Assembly (NCBI GenBank): GCA_028874335.1 | Contig: JAPPJY010000091.1 | Location: forward strand, 24,896 to 88,895 | From: Gemmatimonadota bacterium | Lineage (GTDB): Bacteria; Latescibacterota; UBA2968; GCA-2709665 | Direction: 5' to 3' | Length of the DNA: 64,000 nt | In this document: in pieces, positions 34,676 to 43,804 of the stretch | How positions within the stretch are numbered: the stretch's first letter is position 1 | Layout: each line of letters starts with the position of its first letter | The notes under the pieces: generated by a model | The model's input: the letters and a program-made list of their open reading frames with translations, nothing else | What the model was told of the DNA's origin: nothing | Database searches by the model: none | Made by a program: the position numbers and the translations under genes

Positions 34676-37078
34676 TTACGTTTCTGTGGATGCTGTATCC
34701 CGACCTTCCGGCTTGCCGATTCGGTAGCCGACCCCGTGCTCCGTAAAAATGTACTTCGGGTCGTCGCCATTGTCCCCCAGCTTGTGGCGCAGTCTCCTGA
34801 CGAGGGAGCGGACGTGTCGCAGATCGCGCCCGCGGCGCGCGCCCCAGATTCGACGCAGCAGCGCCTCATGCGTCACCACCCGACCGGGGATGGCGCTGAG
34901 TTCATGCAACATCCGATATTCGTTCCTGGTCAACTGCACCTCTCGACCGCCCAACGTCACGCGCCGTTCCTGATAGTCCAATGTCAATTCTCTGTACACG
35001 TAGGGAATATCGGGCTCCGCCTGGACCGGACCGGCCTCCTTTTTCAGCGCGGCGTTGATTCTTGCAACGAGTTCCGTCGGGGAAAAGGGCTTTACGATAT
35101 AGTCGGACGCACCGGATTCGAATGCGCGGGCGATATTGTCTTCCCGACCGTATCCCGACAGGACGATCACCGGCACGTTGTCGACCTTGACGACCTCCCC
35201 CATCAGTTCGAAGCCGTCGGTGTCCGGCAGGATCAGGTCGAGCAGCACCAGGCTGGGTTCGTGCATCCCGATGAGATCCGCGATCTCTCCCGGGTCGGCG
35301 GTTACGATGGGCGTATAGCCCGCTTTCGTAAGGATCTCGCGAACGAATTTGAGCGTCTGCGGGTCGTCGTCCACCGCCAGAATCCGCTTCCTTTCCGCTT
35401 CTAAATCGTCCGAATGCTCAGGTTTGCTACCGCCCGTAAGGGCCGGCGATGCCGGAACTTCCTCCGCCACAGGCACGGTGAAGCTGACCTTCGTGCCCCG
35501 GCCCGGCCCGTCGCTCTCGGCCCATATCCGGCCGCCATGGGCCTCGACGATGCCCTTGCATATCGCCAGGCCCAGGCCGGTATCGTGGTTCCTGCGCTCG
35601 CCGTCGGTCCGGGAGAACTTCCTGAACAGGTGCGGCAGAAGATCCGCGGTGACGCCCGAGCCTTCATCGGCCACGGAAATCTCCACGTGAAAGTCCTCCG
35701 GAACAGCGGCGAGGCGGATGGCAGTAGACGCTTCGGAGTATCGTGCCGCGTTTATAAGGAGGTTGTTCAATACCTGCACGACCCGGCGCCGGTCGACCAT
35801 GACCCATGGCAGGTCCGGCGGAAGGTCGAATTCGATGTTATTGCTGCCCCCGCCGCTCAGGTACGTACTCCTGGCCTGTTCGACGATCGCGGTAAGATCC
35901 GTCGGGTCGGGAATGACCGAGAGTGAGCCGGTCTCGATCTGCGCCACGTCGAGCAGGTCGCTGATCATGTCCCGCATGCGGTCCGCCTGGTGGTCGATGA
36001 TCCGATGGAACTGCCGCATCTCGGCGGGGTCGAGAATCGACGAATCGTCCAGCAGGGCAGTGGTAGAGCCCTTGATGGACGTCAGCGGGATCCGGAGTTC
36101 GTGGCTGACCATCCCCAGAAACTCGGCACGCAGGCGCTCGAGGTCCTCCAGGGGCGACATGTCCTGAATGGTTACGACAAAGGACTCAATCTCCCCATCC
36201 TCGGAACGAATGGGCGTGGCATTGACCAGCGCTCTCACGGACCGACCGTCGGGCAAAGCGAGGACGATCTCCTCTGCACGAATTGTCTCGCCTGAGCTCA
36301 GCACCTGCGCGATGTGGTGTTCCTGCAGCGATATCTCCCGACCATCGGCGCGCCGGACCGTCAGCACCTCCAGGAGTTTTTCCTCGGGTTCACCCGGCGT
36401 GCACAGGTCGTCAACAATCCTTCCGGCCTCGCGGTTCCAGGAAAGCGCGGCTCCTGACCTGGCGTCGAGAACAGCGACGCCAACGGGCGAGGTTTCTATC
36501 AGGGCCTCCAGGTCGAGCCTCGCCCGCTGCTCGTCCCGGTACCGGCGCGCGTTGGCGATGACCAGCGCCGCCTGCGAGGCAAACATCACCAGGGTCTCCT
36601 CGTCCGCTGGCGTGAAGGCTCCTCCTCCCTTCTCGCAAAGATAGAACGTCCCCACGCTCTGGCCGCGGTAGCGGAGCGGTGCCGCCAACAGCGCAGGTGA
36701 GGTACTCAAAGGAACTCGGGAACGTAACTCAGGCAGGCCCTCGGACCTGAGGTGGCTTTGTACGTCCCGCAGCCGGATCGGCTCCGTAATGCCTGAGAAG
36801 TGCTCGAAGAGCCTGTCCCGCTCCGGGTGGAACCACAAACGCCCGGACTGAAAGGGCGTAAACCCTGAGGTAATGCAGTCCTGCACCCGCCCGTCATCGT
36901 CCAGCAGCGCCATCATGCCGTACCTGGCACCGGTCAGCGATCTGGCGCTGTCCACGGCTTCTTTCAATACAGCATCGAACTCGAGACTCTCGTTGATGCG
37001 AAGGCTGGCCTCACTCAGCTTTGTGAGGCGGTCTCTTAGGGCTGCTGCTTCCGGATTGCGCTCGTCCGATTTCGTCAC
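34676..37078 (-). CDS. Hybrid histidine kinase / response regulator with DNA-binding output (paralogue 2)
   Basis: An 800-residue paralogue of the protein at 25313-27721 with the same order: GAF, PAS, HisKA (MVSHELRIPLTS), HATPase (NLLINAARYSE, DTGLGLAICKG), receiver (LVLLDLILPDTDG, YIVKPFSP) and OmpR-type winged helix (VQLTRNEYRMLHEL, LRHVRSLVRRLRHKLG, YIFTEHGVGYRIG). No membrane segments. Divergence is concentrated in the sensor part and linkers. The 3' flank is also shared with the first copy, so it arose by segmental duplication. It lies convergent to the surface-protein operon and divergent from the LRR gene at 37805; regulation of those genes is an attractive but untested idea. Confidence 0.9.
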   Translation of the reverse strand: MTKSDERNPEAAALRDRLTKLSEASLRINESLEFDAVLKEAVDSARSLTGARYGMMALLDDDGRVQDCITSGFTPFQSGRLWFHPERDRLFEHFSGITEPIRLRDVQSHLRSEGLPELRSRVPLSTSPALLAAPLRYRGQSVGTFYLCEKGGGAFTPADEETLVMFASQAALVIANARRYRDEQRARLDLEALIETSPVGVAVLDARSGAALSWNREAGRIVDDLCTPGEPEEKLLEVLTVRRADGREISLQEHHIAQVLSSGETIRAEEIVLALPDGRSVRALVNATPIRSEDGEIESFVVTIQDMSPLEDLERLRAEFLGMVSHELRIPLTSIKGSTTALLDDSSILDPAEMRQFHRIIDHQADRMRDMISDLLDVAQIETGSLSVIPDPTDLTAIVEQARSTYLSGGGSNNIEFDLPPDLPWVMVDRRRVVQVLNNLLINAARYSEASTAIRLAAVPEDFHVEISVADEGSGVTADLLPHLFRKFSRTDGERRNHDTGLGLAICKGIVEAHGGRIWAESDGPGRGTKVSFTVPVAEEVPASPALTGGSKPEHSDDLEAERKRILAVDDDPQTLKFVREILTKAGYTPIVTADPGEIADLIGMHEPSLVLLDLILPDTDGFELMGEVVKVDNVPVIVLSGYGREDNIARAFESGASDYIVKPFSPTELVARINAALKKEAGPVQAEPDIPYVYRELTLDYQERRVTLGGREVQLTRNEYRMLHELSAIPGRVVTHEALLRRIWGARRGRDLRHVRSLVRRLRHKLGDNGDDPKYIFTEHGVGYRIGKPEGRDTASTET

Positions 37079-37804
37079 GTCCAGACCTCACTGTAAACCC
37101 GCTCCGTCACCGGGCGGGTTTGTCCAGCCCGAGCCGGTACCGCGAACTCGGCCCCATCAAATCTGTCGAAATATTGAAATATCACGATAATAGCATAAAA
37201 AAATGACCCAATCTCACGGATTTGTTATAACTATTTCGTTATATTATGCGCAATATAAGAATGGATGTTTAAATAATCCAGCGGATTCTTTCGAAAACCC
37301 CAGATTCTCTGGAGCAGGATTGGTGGCGTGACTCGTGGCAGCGGTTCCACCTGCTCTCTCGGTAGAGCCAGCGTAAACCCGCGCCACGGCCCTGACCTGA
37401 GCACGATAAGGTCGTGTGCTGTCGTGAGAACGGCACATACTGCGGCCACAACTGTCGCAAAATGCGACGCTCGGGTTGCAATTTGCGACACAATTACGGG
37501 TCTTCTTCACGAGGCGTCAACCGCGATGGGCTACTCTCTGTGTACTCCCGAAGCGATGATTTTATATTTGGAAATACGTACCCGGGCGACAGGGATAACG
37601 AGGTGGAAACAGCGATAGCGAAGCGTGCGTATACACGAGTGCGGCTCATTGACCAAACCGGGTCGGCAGCACTCGTGGAACCGGTTTAACTGCGCAATTC
37701 AATTCGAATTAGTCACCTCAATTCCACCTCGAAATCTGTAATTGGTAACGGAATTAGGAGCCACAAGAAAAAAGCTCTCTGTCAATGAGGAAAGGAAGGA
37801 AGCG
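37079..37804. other. Long regulatory-looking intergenic region
   Basis: A 726-base gap between divergent genes. Bases ~37150-37270 are very AT-rich. A palindrome GTCGCAAAATGCGAC is at 37454-37468, with a related half-palindromic GCAATTTGCGACAC at 37478-37491. No convincing gene is present. The short open frames here lack ribosome sites. Confidence 0.5.
37454..37468. promoter_or_regulatory. Palindrome GTCGCAAAATGCGAC
   Basis: Six-base arms (GTCGCA/TGCGAC) around AAA. The identical 15-mer occurs inverted at 42019-42033, and degenerate relatives occur at 37478-37491 and 62281-62295. It could be an operator for a repressor or activator of the surface genes. Confidence 0.45.
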
Positions 37805-39667
37805 ATGCAATCAATACGCCGTCTTGCGAGCGAATTTGCTGTCTGTTTTTTCATTTCAGCCCAGGCCTCCTTTGTCGCGATTGCATGTATTGCGATAATG
37901 TTTTCTCCCCAGTCAGCGGCATCCCAGACCAGTTTTTCGCTGTCCGCTGACGTGGATGGCGCTGCGGGTGATCAGGGCGTCACGTCCGTCGACATGTCTC
38001 CCGAAGAAACCGTCGCATTCCAGGTCTTCGTAGATGGCGTCAGCCAGGCGCAGGGGGTCGAGATTCGATTCGTATACGACAGCGGTCAGGTCGCGTACGA
38101 AGGGGCCGACGCTGGGGACGTGTTTCCTGATGCACAGGTACTGTCGGAGACCGGGACGAACCCGCCCTCGGTCTCTCTGGGCATTGCGTCGATGGGCGGT
38201 CGTGCTGAAACATCGGCAGGTCTCGTCGGCGTGGCCCGCTTTTCCACTTCGGCTGCGTTTACGGGCACGACGATCCGAATCGTGCAGGCTGTACTGGGCG
38301 GCGGCGGCCAACAGGACACCCTTAAGTTGAACTTCGGGATCGAATTAGGCCTGGAATCCGCAGAGCCTTCTCCCGACTTCGACTCGGATGGCACGGTGGG
38401 TTTTTCGGACTTCGTTCTGTTCGCGTCCCAATACGGGACGACGGCAGGGGATGGGAGATACGACGCGCCGTTCGACCTGGACCGCGACGGCGCGGTCGGC
38501 TTCGCCGATTTCCTGGTGCTTGCGGGTCAGTTCGGGCATGAGGTAACGCAGCCGCCCGCCGCGACTCCGGACCGCGACGCACTCGTCGCGCTCTATGACG
38601 CCACCGAGGGGCACAATTGGACGACGCAGACCAACTGGCTGACGGACAACCCTATCGATACATGGCACGGCGTATCGGTAGAGGGCAGTCGTGTCACGGG
38701 TCTTGTCCTGTCGAATAACAACCTGACCGGCGAGATTCCGCATGATTTGGAAAACCTGTCCAGGCTTGACAGCCTGAAACTCCACAAGAATGTCCTGCAT
38801 GGTACGATTCCTGAAGAACTACGCAACCTCGGCAATTTGCGCGTGCTGATGCTTCAAGAAAATCAGCTGACCGGCGGGATGCCCAAGTGGCTGGGGGATC
38901 TGGCCAACCTGGAGACGCTTTGGCTTTTCAACAATCCGCTTGGTGGAACGATTCCGGTCGAGCTTGGCAATCTGAGTAACCTGCGGCAATTGTCACTCCT
39001 TGGCATACAGTTAACCGGCTCAATTCCCGCTGAACTAGGCAACCTGGAAAGTCTCGAGTTCCTGGGTTTAACCGCCAATCAGTTAACAGGCGAAATCCCC
39101 GTGGAATTGGGCGCCCTTACCAATCTTACCGGGCTTTGGCTTAACGGCAATCAATTGAGCGGCCCGATTCCAGCGGAATTTGGCAACCTCAACAACCTAT
39201 GGGCATTGGCTCTTGCCGGAAATGAACTTACCGGACCAATCGCGGCGGAACTGGGTAACCTCGTCAACCTCCAAAGGCTTTTTCTTGGTTTCAACAAGCT
39301 AACTGGAGCGATTCCTCCAGAATTGGGTAAGCTCTCCATTCTGCCGATCCTTCATCTTTCCCAGAATTCGTTAAGTGGTCCGATTCCGTCAGAGCTGGGC
39401 AACCTTTCCAACCTTGTGTCTCTTTTTCTGAGTGACAATAGACTGAGCGGGGCGATTCCATCTGAATTTGGCAAATTGACCATGCTCGAATTTCTGGAAG
39501 TTCACAACAACGATTCCCTGACCGGTACGCTTCCTCAAGGCCTTACCGAATTGACGGAATTGGAGCGCTTCTATTTTGATGGGACGTCGTTATGCGCGCC
39601 CGCTAATGAAGCCTTTCAGCAATGGCTCACTGGAATCGAAGCCAAACGTGGCGCAAACTGCGAGTAA
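37805..39667 (+). CDS. Secreted LRR protein with cohesin-like and dockerin-like modules
   Basis: A 620-residue exported protein. Signal/hydrophobic region at residues ~10-45 (FAVCFFISAQASFVAIACIAIMF, then AAS). Residues ~50-185 are a cohesin-like beta sandwich (VAFQVFVDGV.QGVEIRFVYDS, VGVARFSTSAAF). Two EF-hand dockerin-like repeats follow at ~195-250 (DFDSDGTVGFSDFVLFASQYG and DLDRDGAVGFADFLVLAGQFG). The rest is about eleven plant-type leucine-rich repeats (NNLTGEIP, NQLSGPIP) with a closing cap ending LCAPANEAFQQWL. Extracellular binding is likely. ATG at 37805 follows GAGGAAAGGAAG; the earlier in-frame start at 37742 lacks such a site. Confidence 0.85.
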   Translation: MQSIRRLASEFAVCFFISAQASFVAIACIAIMFSPQSAASQTSFSLSADVDGAAGDQGVTSVDMSPEETVAFQVFVDGVSQAQGVEIRFVYDSGQVAYEGADAGDVFPDAQVLSETGTNPPSVSLGIASMGGRAETSAGLVGVARFSTSAAFTGTTIRIVQAVLGGGGQQDTLKLNFGIELGLESAEPSPDFDSDGTVGFSDFVLFASQYGTTAGDGRYDAPFDLDRDGAVGFADFLVLAGQFGHEVTQPPAATPDRDALVALYDATEGHNWTTQTNWLTDNPIDTWHGVSVEGSRVTGLVLSNNNLTGEIPHDLENLSRLDSLKLHKNVLHGTIPEELRNLGNLRVLMLQENQLTGGMPKWLGDLANLETLWLFNNPLGGTIPVELGNLSNLRQLSLLGIQLTGSIPAELGNLESLEFLGLTANQLTGEIPVELGALTNLTGLWLNGNQLSGPIPAEFGNLNNLWALALAGNELTGPIAAELGNLVNLQRLFLGFNKLTGAIPPELGKLSILPILHLSQNSLSGPIPSELGNLSNLVSLFLSDNRLSGAIPSEFGKLTMLEFLEVHNNDSLTGTLPQGLTELTELERFYFDGTSLCAPANEAFQQWLTGIEAKRGANCE

Positions 39668-39822
39668 CCTACGGTCTTGGCGAAATAGAGACACTGGAGA
39701 AATCTAATTGATGCAACCGCATGGTCACCTCGGAGAAAAGAGCGGACGGTTACTCCACAGAGTTGGCAATTCGGCAAGCAGCGTAAACGCCCAGTCGGAG
39801 ACGACTAAATCAAAGTGAATTC

Positions 39823-40687
39823 GTGATCGCATTGTACAAATACATTTTCGTTCTGTTCTTGACCGGATTCTTCACTGTCGCATCAGGCCAGTTACCCTCG
39901 GAAATCATGTCGGATCGATATCTGGTGAAGGACGAGCTGTTGGAAGCGAATAAGGACTACGCGGCGGCCTTCAATGTGATGTAGAAAGTCATCGCGCTTC
40001 ACAAAACGCACGATCTCAAGTTGCCCGTCGACTTTCATTTCAAGTGTGCGCGCGTTGCCCTGGCAGCGGATTCGATCAGGATCGCGTAAGTCTCGGTGAA
40101 CATGTTTCTGACGACGGCGGGACGGGAGGGCGAATTCTACAAGGAGGCGCTGCTCTTGTCGCTTGAGGCCGAGGAGGAACTGGAGGAGGTCGTGATTCTT
40201 CCTGAGGACACGTGTGCCGAAGAGTCGGATGAAGGCAACTGCTGGATGCCGTTGGCCGATCGTCCGGATTGCTACGTATGGCGCTATGGTTTTGGGCAAA
40301 TGAACGTAACGGCCCTGCAGTTGAAATCGTCCGGCAGGTGTAGAGGCAACGTCGGTCGCGGTGAGGGAATACTTACCTTTTCAGGGTCCGGATGGGTAGG
40401 ATACACAGCAAAAGGGGTTTCTCCAAGGAGGTAAGTTTCGCGGGAAAACTGTCCTAACCACCGACTATGAATTTGTTTCTGAGGGTCGTTATGTAAACGG
40501 TAACAGGCATGGTCATTGGATTGAGCATTATGCCCGCAACCACAAGAAAAAGGGGGAATATATCGACGGGAAACGCGAACGATCGTGGCTGAAGATGTGG
40601 AACGAATCGTGTTCGTCCATAACCTATCGACAAGGCGAAGAGGCAGCGTCATGGCAAGTTGATAGGTCGAGATGCGAAGGGTGGTGA
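39823..40687 (+). pseudogene. Broken TPR/MORN-type exported protein, copy 1
   Basis: From GTG at 39823 the frame encodes a signal peptide (VIALYKYIFVLFLTGFFTVASGQ) and then a sequence parallel to the intact gene at 43805 (SDRYLVKDELLEANKDYAAA). It is interrupted by TAG at 39982-39984 and TAA at 40086-40088. It continues through a Cys-rich part (CWMPLADRPDCYVWRYG) and shifts frame near 40430 into a MORN-like tail (YVNGNRHGHWIEHYA, GEYIDGKRERSWL) ending at 40687. Two stops and a frameshift against the intact paralogue show decay. A mixed TAG/TAA set argues against stop-codon reassignment. Confidence 0.75.
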
Positions 40688-40973
40688 TTAAATCCGGTCG
40701 TTCCACAACGGCGACGCCAGCGACTACGTCGTGCAAACGAACGAATCGCCGCATTGGATCTTGCGGAAGACTCGTAAATTTCGTGTGAGTTATCTCATAC
40801 CTTAGAGGAGGAGGCCATGCAATCAGAGTTCTGGTGATGTAAATCTGCAAGTCACGAGTGTCGCGAAACGAAACATATGTAGCGTATCGCGCGAAATCGT
40901 GAGAGAACGTGCATTACTAGTCGGAAACCCGTAATTCCTCAAGGTCCTACGGTGGAGGTTCGATGAGGGATCA
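40688..40973. other. Non-coding gap with remnants
   Basis: No gene is seen. A strong AGGAGGAGG before a seven-codon ORF at about 40818 (MQSEFW, stop) and a short stretch (GCCAGCGACTACGTCG) similar to 44784 suggest decayed paralogous sequence. Confidence 0.4.
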
Positions 40974-41495
40974 ATGATCTACTTTAGCGACCCCATTGCT
41001 GCTAAAAGTGAGCTTCGACAATTGTTCGCTGAAGCCATAGTGGCTTGGGGTGACTCCGCGCCGGTAAGGTTTCGTGAGGAGTCCAGCGGGTGGGATTTTC
41101 AGATCGCTATGTCACACGCGGACAACTGTAGCCCTTGGGGTTGCACACTAGCAAAAGCATTCTTTCCAGACTGTGGTAGGCACGACCTTCTCTTGTTTCC
41201 CAAGTTGTTCACGCAGACTCGAAAAGAGATAGTAGATACGTTTATCCATGAGACCGGCCACATTTTCGGTCTGAGGCATTTTTTCGCCAAACTTTCGGAA
41301 AAAGCGTGGCCAAGTGAGATCTTTGGCAGACATGAAAAATTCTCAATCATGATCTATGGCCTTTTCAGCGAGTTATCCAAATACGACAGAGAGGATCTTC
41401 GGCGACTCTATGAATCCGTATGGAACGGTAGCCTTGACAACGTCAACGGAACACCCATTGTGCAGTTCAAACCCTTCCATTACGCCCTACCCTAA
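40974..41495 (+). CDS. Metzincin-like zinc metalloprotease, short or truncated
   Basis: A 173-residue protein with the zinc-binding HETGHIFGLRH motif (HExxHxxGxxH) near residue 93 and a downstream Met-turn candidate, FSIMIYG, about 30 residues later, as in matrixin/astacin-like metzincins. The preceding WGDSAPVRFREE pattern resembles the beta-strand region of matrixins. It lacks a signal peptide, so the N-terminal part may have been lost; the start at 40974 has only a weak GAGGG site. If intact, it would cleave proteins extracellularly. It lies in a decaying region between broken paralogues and a group II intron, so it may itself be a fragment. Confidence 0.6.
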   Translation: MIYFSDPIAAKSELRQLFAEAIVAWGDSAPVRFREESSGWDFQIAMSHADNCSPWGCTLAKAFFPDCGRHDLLLFPKLFTQTRKEIVDTFIHETGHIFGLRHFFAKLSEKAWPSEIFGRHEKFSIMIYGLFSELSKYDREDLRRLYESVWNGSLDNVNGTPIVQFKPFHYALP

Positions 41496-42099
41496 CGTGC
41501 TTTTTTGCCACTTTACGGCAAAATGCAATGTCAAAGGGAGATGGTTGGCAAATTGCATCGAACGTGCAAGTCTCTGTCCTTTGGTGACTGATTCGACGAT
41601 TTGAAACCTACAAACAGAATTGAGACAACGTTCATTGGAATTTACTTTCCGAAGACAGAATAGGCCCGCTCGGTTTGAGTCGAAGCTTTTTGGCTGCGAT
41701 TCTGTACACTCTGCGGATTTCGCAGCAAGCCAAGGTATGCTGGATCTCACGGTGAATTGCAAGTTCACTCGCTTCAGATCCTCGAAGTTTACCTCTGTCG
41801 CCGACCCGGGTCCGGGACTTGACATCGACGACGAGAATCGGGGAGGCCGCCGCTTTGGGCTCCGTGCATCCCGTCGGCGTACGCCATTTCGTCTGGCCGC
41901 CTTTCGAAGGGATACGCACCGCGATGTCGTGCTTTGCTTCAAATACCCATGGTCAAGGACTCAACAATTGTTGCAGAATGTGGCACTTTCTCCCCGAGGA
42001 GTTGCGTAGGTCTTGAGTGTCGCATTTTGCGACGTGTAGTACCGCGCCACTTGATCATCCGAGGGTCTTCTACGAAAGCACTAGGTTCCTGCGCTGTCA
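41496..42099. other. Intergenic region before the group II intron
   Basis: No recognisable gene. Open frames occur on both strands (for example minus 41632-41919) without ribosome sites or family similarity. The palindrome GTCGCATTTTGCGAC lies at 42019-42033, 67 bases before the intron boundary. Confidence 0.4.
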
Positions 42100-42826
42100 G
42101 TGCGCCGTGAAAAGGCGCGGAACTTCAGTGGGTGAGATTCCCACCCGACAAGTGTTGCTACAGTCGGGAGCAACCGGAGCAGGGACGTAGGCAACGACGT
42201 CTCTGAAGCCTCCGGTGTAAAGGGTCGCAAGGCGACCCCGCGAGTATACAGGCCGTAACGAGCAGTGAACGCTGAGCAGGCCTCGAAAAAGCCAATGCGG
42301 GAGCCGACCCGCCTGATAGCCGGGGAAGGCCGCCGTCGTTGGAAAAAAGAAAGCAACGCGTGCATCCAACGGTACCGCCGGGGTACTGGCGACGGCATGT
42401 ATATACAAGGAGTTTCGCTGCAACACGCGAAGCCCCAGCGGTGGTGGAGAGGCACCAACCGGACGCCCGTGAGGGAGAGGCCGGTCCGTATGGGGTGGCG
42501 GACAGGCTCGTAGTACCTGCGAAGCCGGGTAACGCCGGCGGAGGAAAGGGGCCTGACTTCGGATGCGCTTGTGAAACGAGACAACGGTCGGGAGAGTAGC
42601 GCAAGCCTATAACCTCCTCCAAAAGTAGACGAGGCGACTTCAGATCGAGCTAGTTTTCAGGTGAAGCCGTCCGGGCAAGTCGGGCAGCGTGTGCCTGAAG
42701 GTGATGTCCGTCGGAGGCCGGATCCGGGAAATCCGCACGTCCGGTTCGACGAAGGGGATGTGGAAACGGGGCACGGAGCGGCTATTGAGGCCACTCCCAA
42801 ACTACCGCGCCACATCCCTACTCTAC
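42100..42826 (+). mobile_element. ORF-less group II intron, probably degenerate
   Basis: The 5' end GTGCGCC fits the GUGYG consensus. A structured ~560-base domain I-III-like stretch with many GC-rich hairpins follows. A domain V-like hairpin occupies 42714-42747 (CCGGAT...GGGAAATCC...ACGTCCGGTTC), and a domain VI-like stem, GGGGATGTGG/CCACATCCC, runs to ~42820, ending near CTACTCTAC. The intron-encoded reverse transcriptase, normally in domain IV (over 1 kb), is absent. Domain V carries an extra G in its 5' strand (GAGGCCGG instead of GAGCCGG) and a stem mismatch, so catalysis is doubtful. Boundaries are accurate to perhaps ten bases at the 3' end. Confidence 0.75.
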
Positions 42827-42986
42827 GTGTCATCGTTGTCTGCCAAATTGGGTGCAATCGACCTGAATGATAATCTACCCGAAAGTACGAGAGCACTGAT
42901 TCTCGCCATTCTGTATCACCCGACGTATCGAAATCAACGAACTAAGATAGGTGCGACACCCTACCGGCAGCAATAAGCCCATCGAC

Positions 42987-43755
42987 GTGTTCAGCTACCG
43001 CTGGGTTTTCCAATGTATTCCTCTTTGCCTGGTGCACCATCGCCTCCGCCCAATTGCCTACCGATGTCATGGCGGACGCCTATCTGCTGCCGGTGGAGAT
43101 CGCTGGACGCGACGGAGATGTAGACCGGGCAAAGATCGTGATTCACAAGATCCACGCATTGCAGGTGCAGCACGAACTGGACCTGCCGGATGTGTCTCAC
43201 TTCAGATACGCGAAAGCGGCGAGCTTTCTGGATATGCCTGAACTTGCGCTCGAATCCGTCGTGATGTACCTGGCCGCGGCAGGACGCGACGGCCAGTATT
43301 ATGAAGATGCCCTGGCGTTGATGAACAGAGCAAATGCCGGATCATCGGGAGGCGATGTATCGGCGCATCTATCTTCGGATATCATCGCGGACGCTAGACT
43401 GACGGACGCGGAGCAGGCGATTAGAGATGGCGACGTCGACCGTGCGAAGGCCGCAATTCAAGACATCCGCGCTTTATAGGAGCAGCACGAACTGCATCTT
43501 GCCGATGCGTTTCACTTCAGGCACGCGAAAGCAGCGGATTCTTTGGACATGCCCGATCAGGCGCTCGAATCCGTGATGAAGTACCTCGCGGTATCGGGGC
43601 GTGAGGGGCAGTACTACGTCGAAGCACTGGAGCTGATGAACCGGGCGCAGATCGCGGTGAGTTGCAGGGGGTGGGACACGGAAGGATATTTCAAGACCGC
43701 GATGATTCATTGTCACATAGTCGAAAATATGTCGTCTATCCGTAGATTTACCTAA
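42987..43755 (+). pseudogene. Broken TPR-type exported protein, copy 2
   Basis: A signal-peptide-like start (VFSYRWVF from GTG 42987) shifts frame at ~43012 into NVFLFAWCTIASAQLPTDVMADAYL. Two tandem ~100-residue helical units follow, each with the family pattern (A)D-A-L-A-E-A...ALQVQHELDLPDVSHFRYAKAA, LALESVVMYLAAAGRDGQYYEDALALMNRA. They are separated by an in-frame TAG at 43477-43479. The MORN-like C-terminal part of the intact paralogue is missing. The intact copy starts 50 bases downstream. Confidence 0.7.
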
Positions 43756-43804
43756 TTCCAACAACGTCCGGGTACTTAATGGAAGAAGCCCAAAGGAGTT
43801 AACC

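Noticed and set aside
41632..41919. 95-codon minus-strand open frame
   Set aside because: The composition is moderately protein-like, but no ribosome site, family or paralogue was recognised.
39823..43755. Stop-codon reassignment as an explanation for in-frame stops
   Set aside because: Both TAG and TAA interrupt the paralogues and frameshifts are also present, while neighbouring genes use all stops normally. Pseudogenes fit better.
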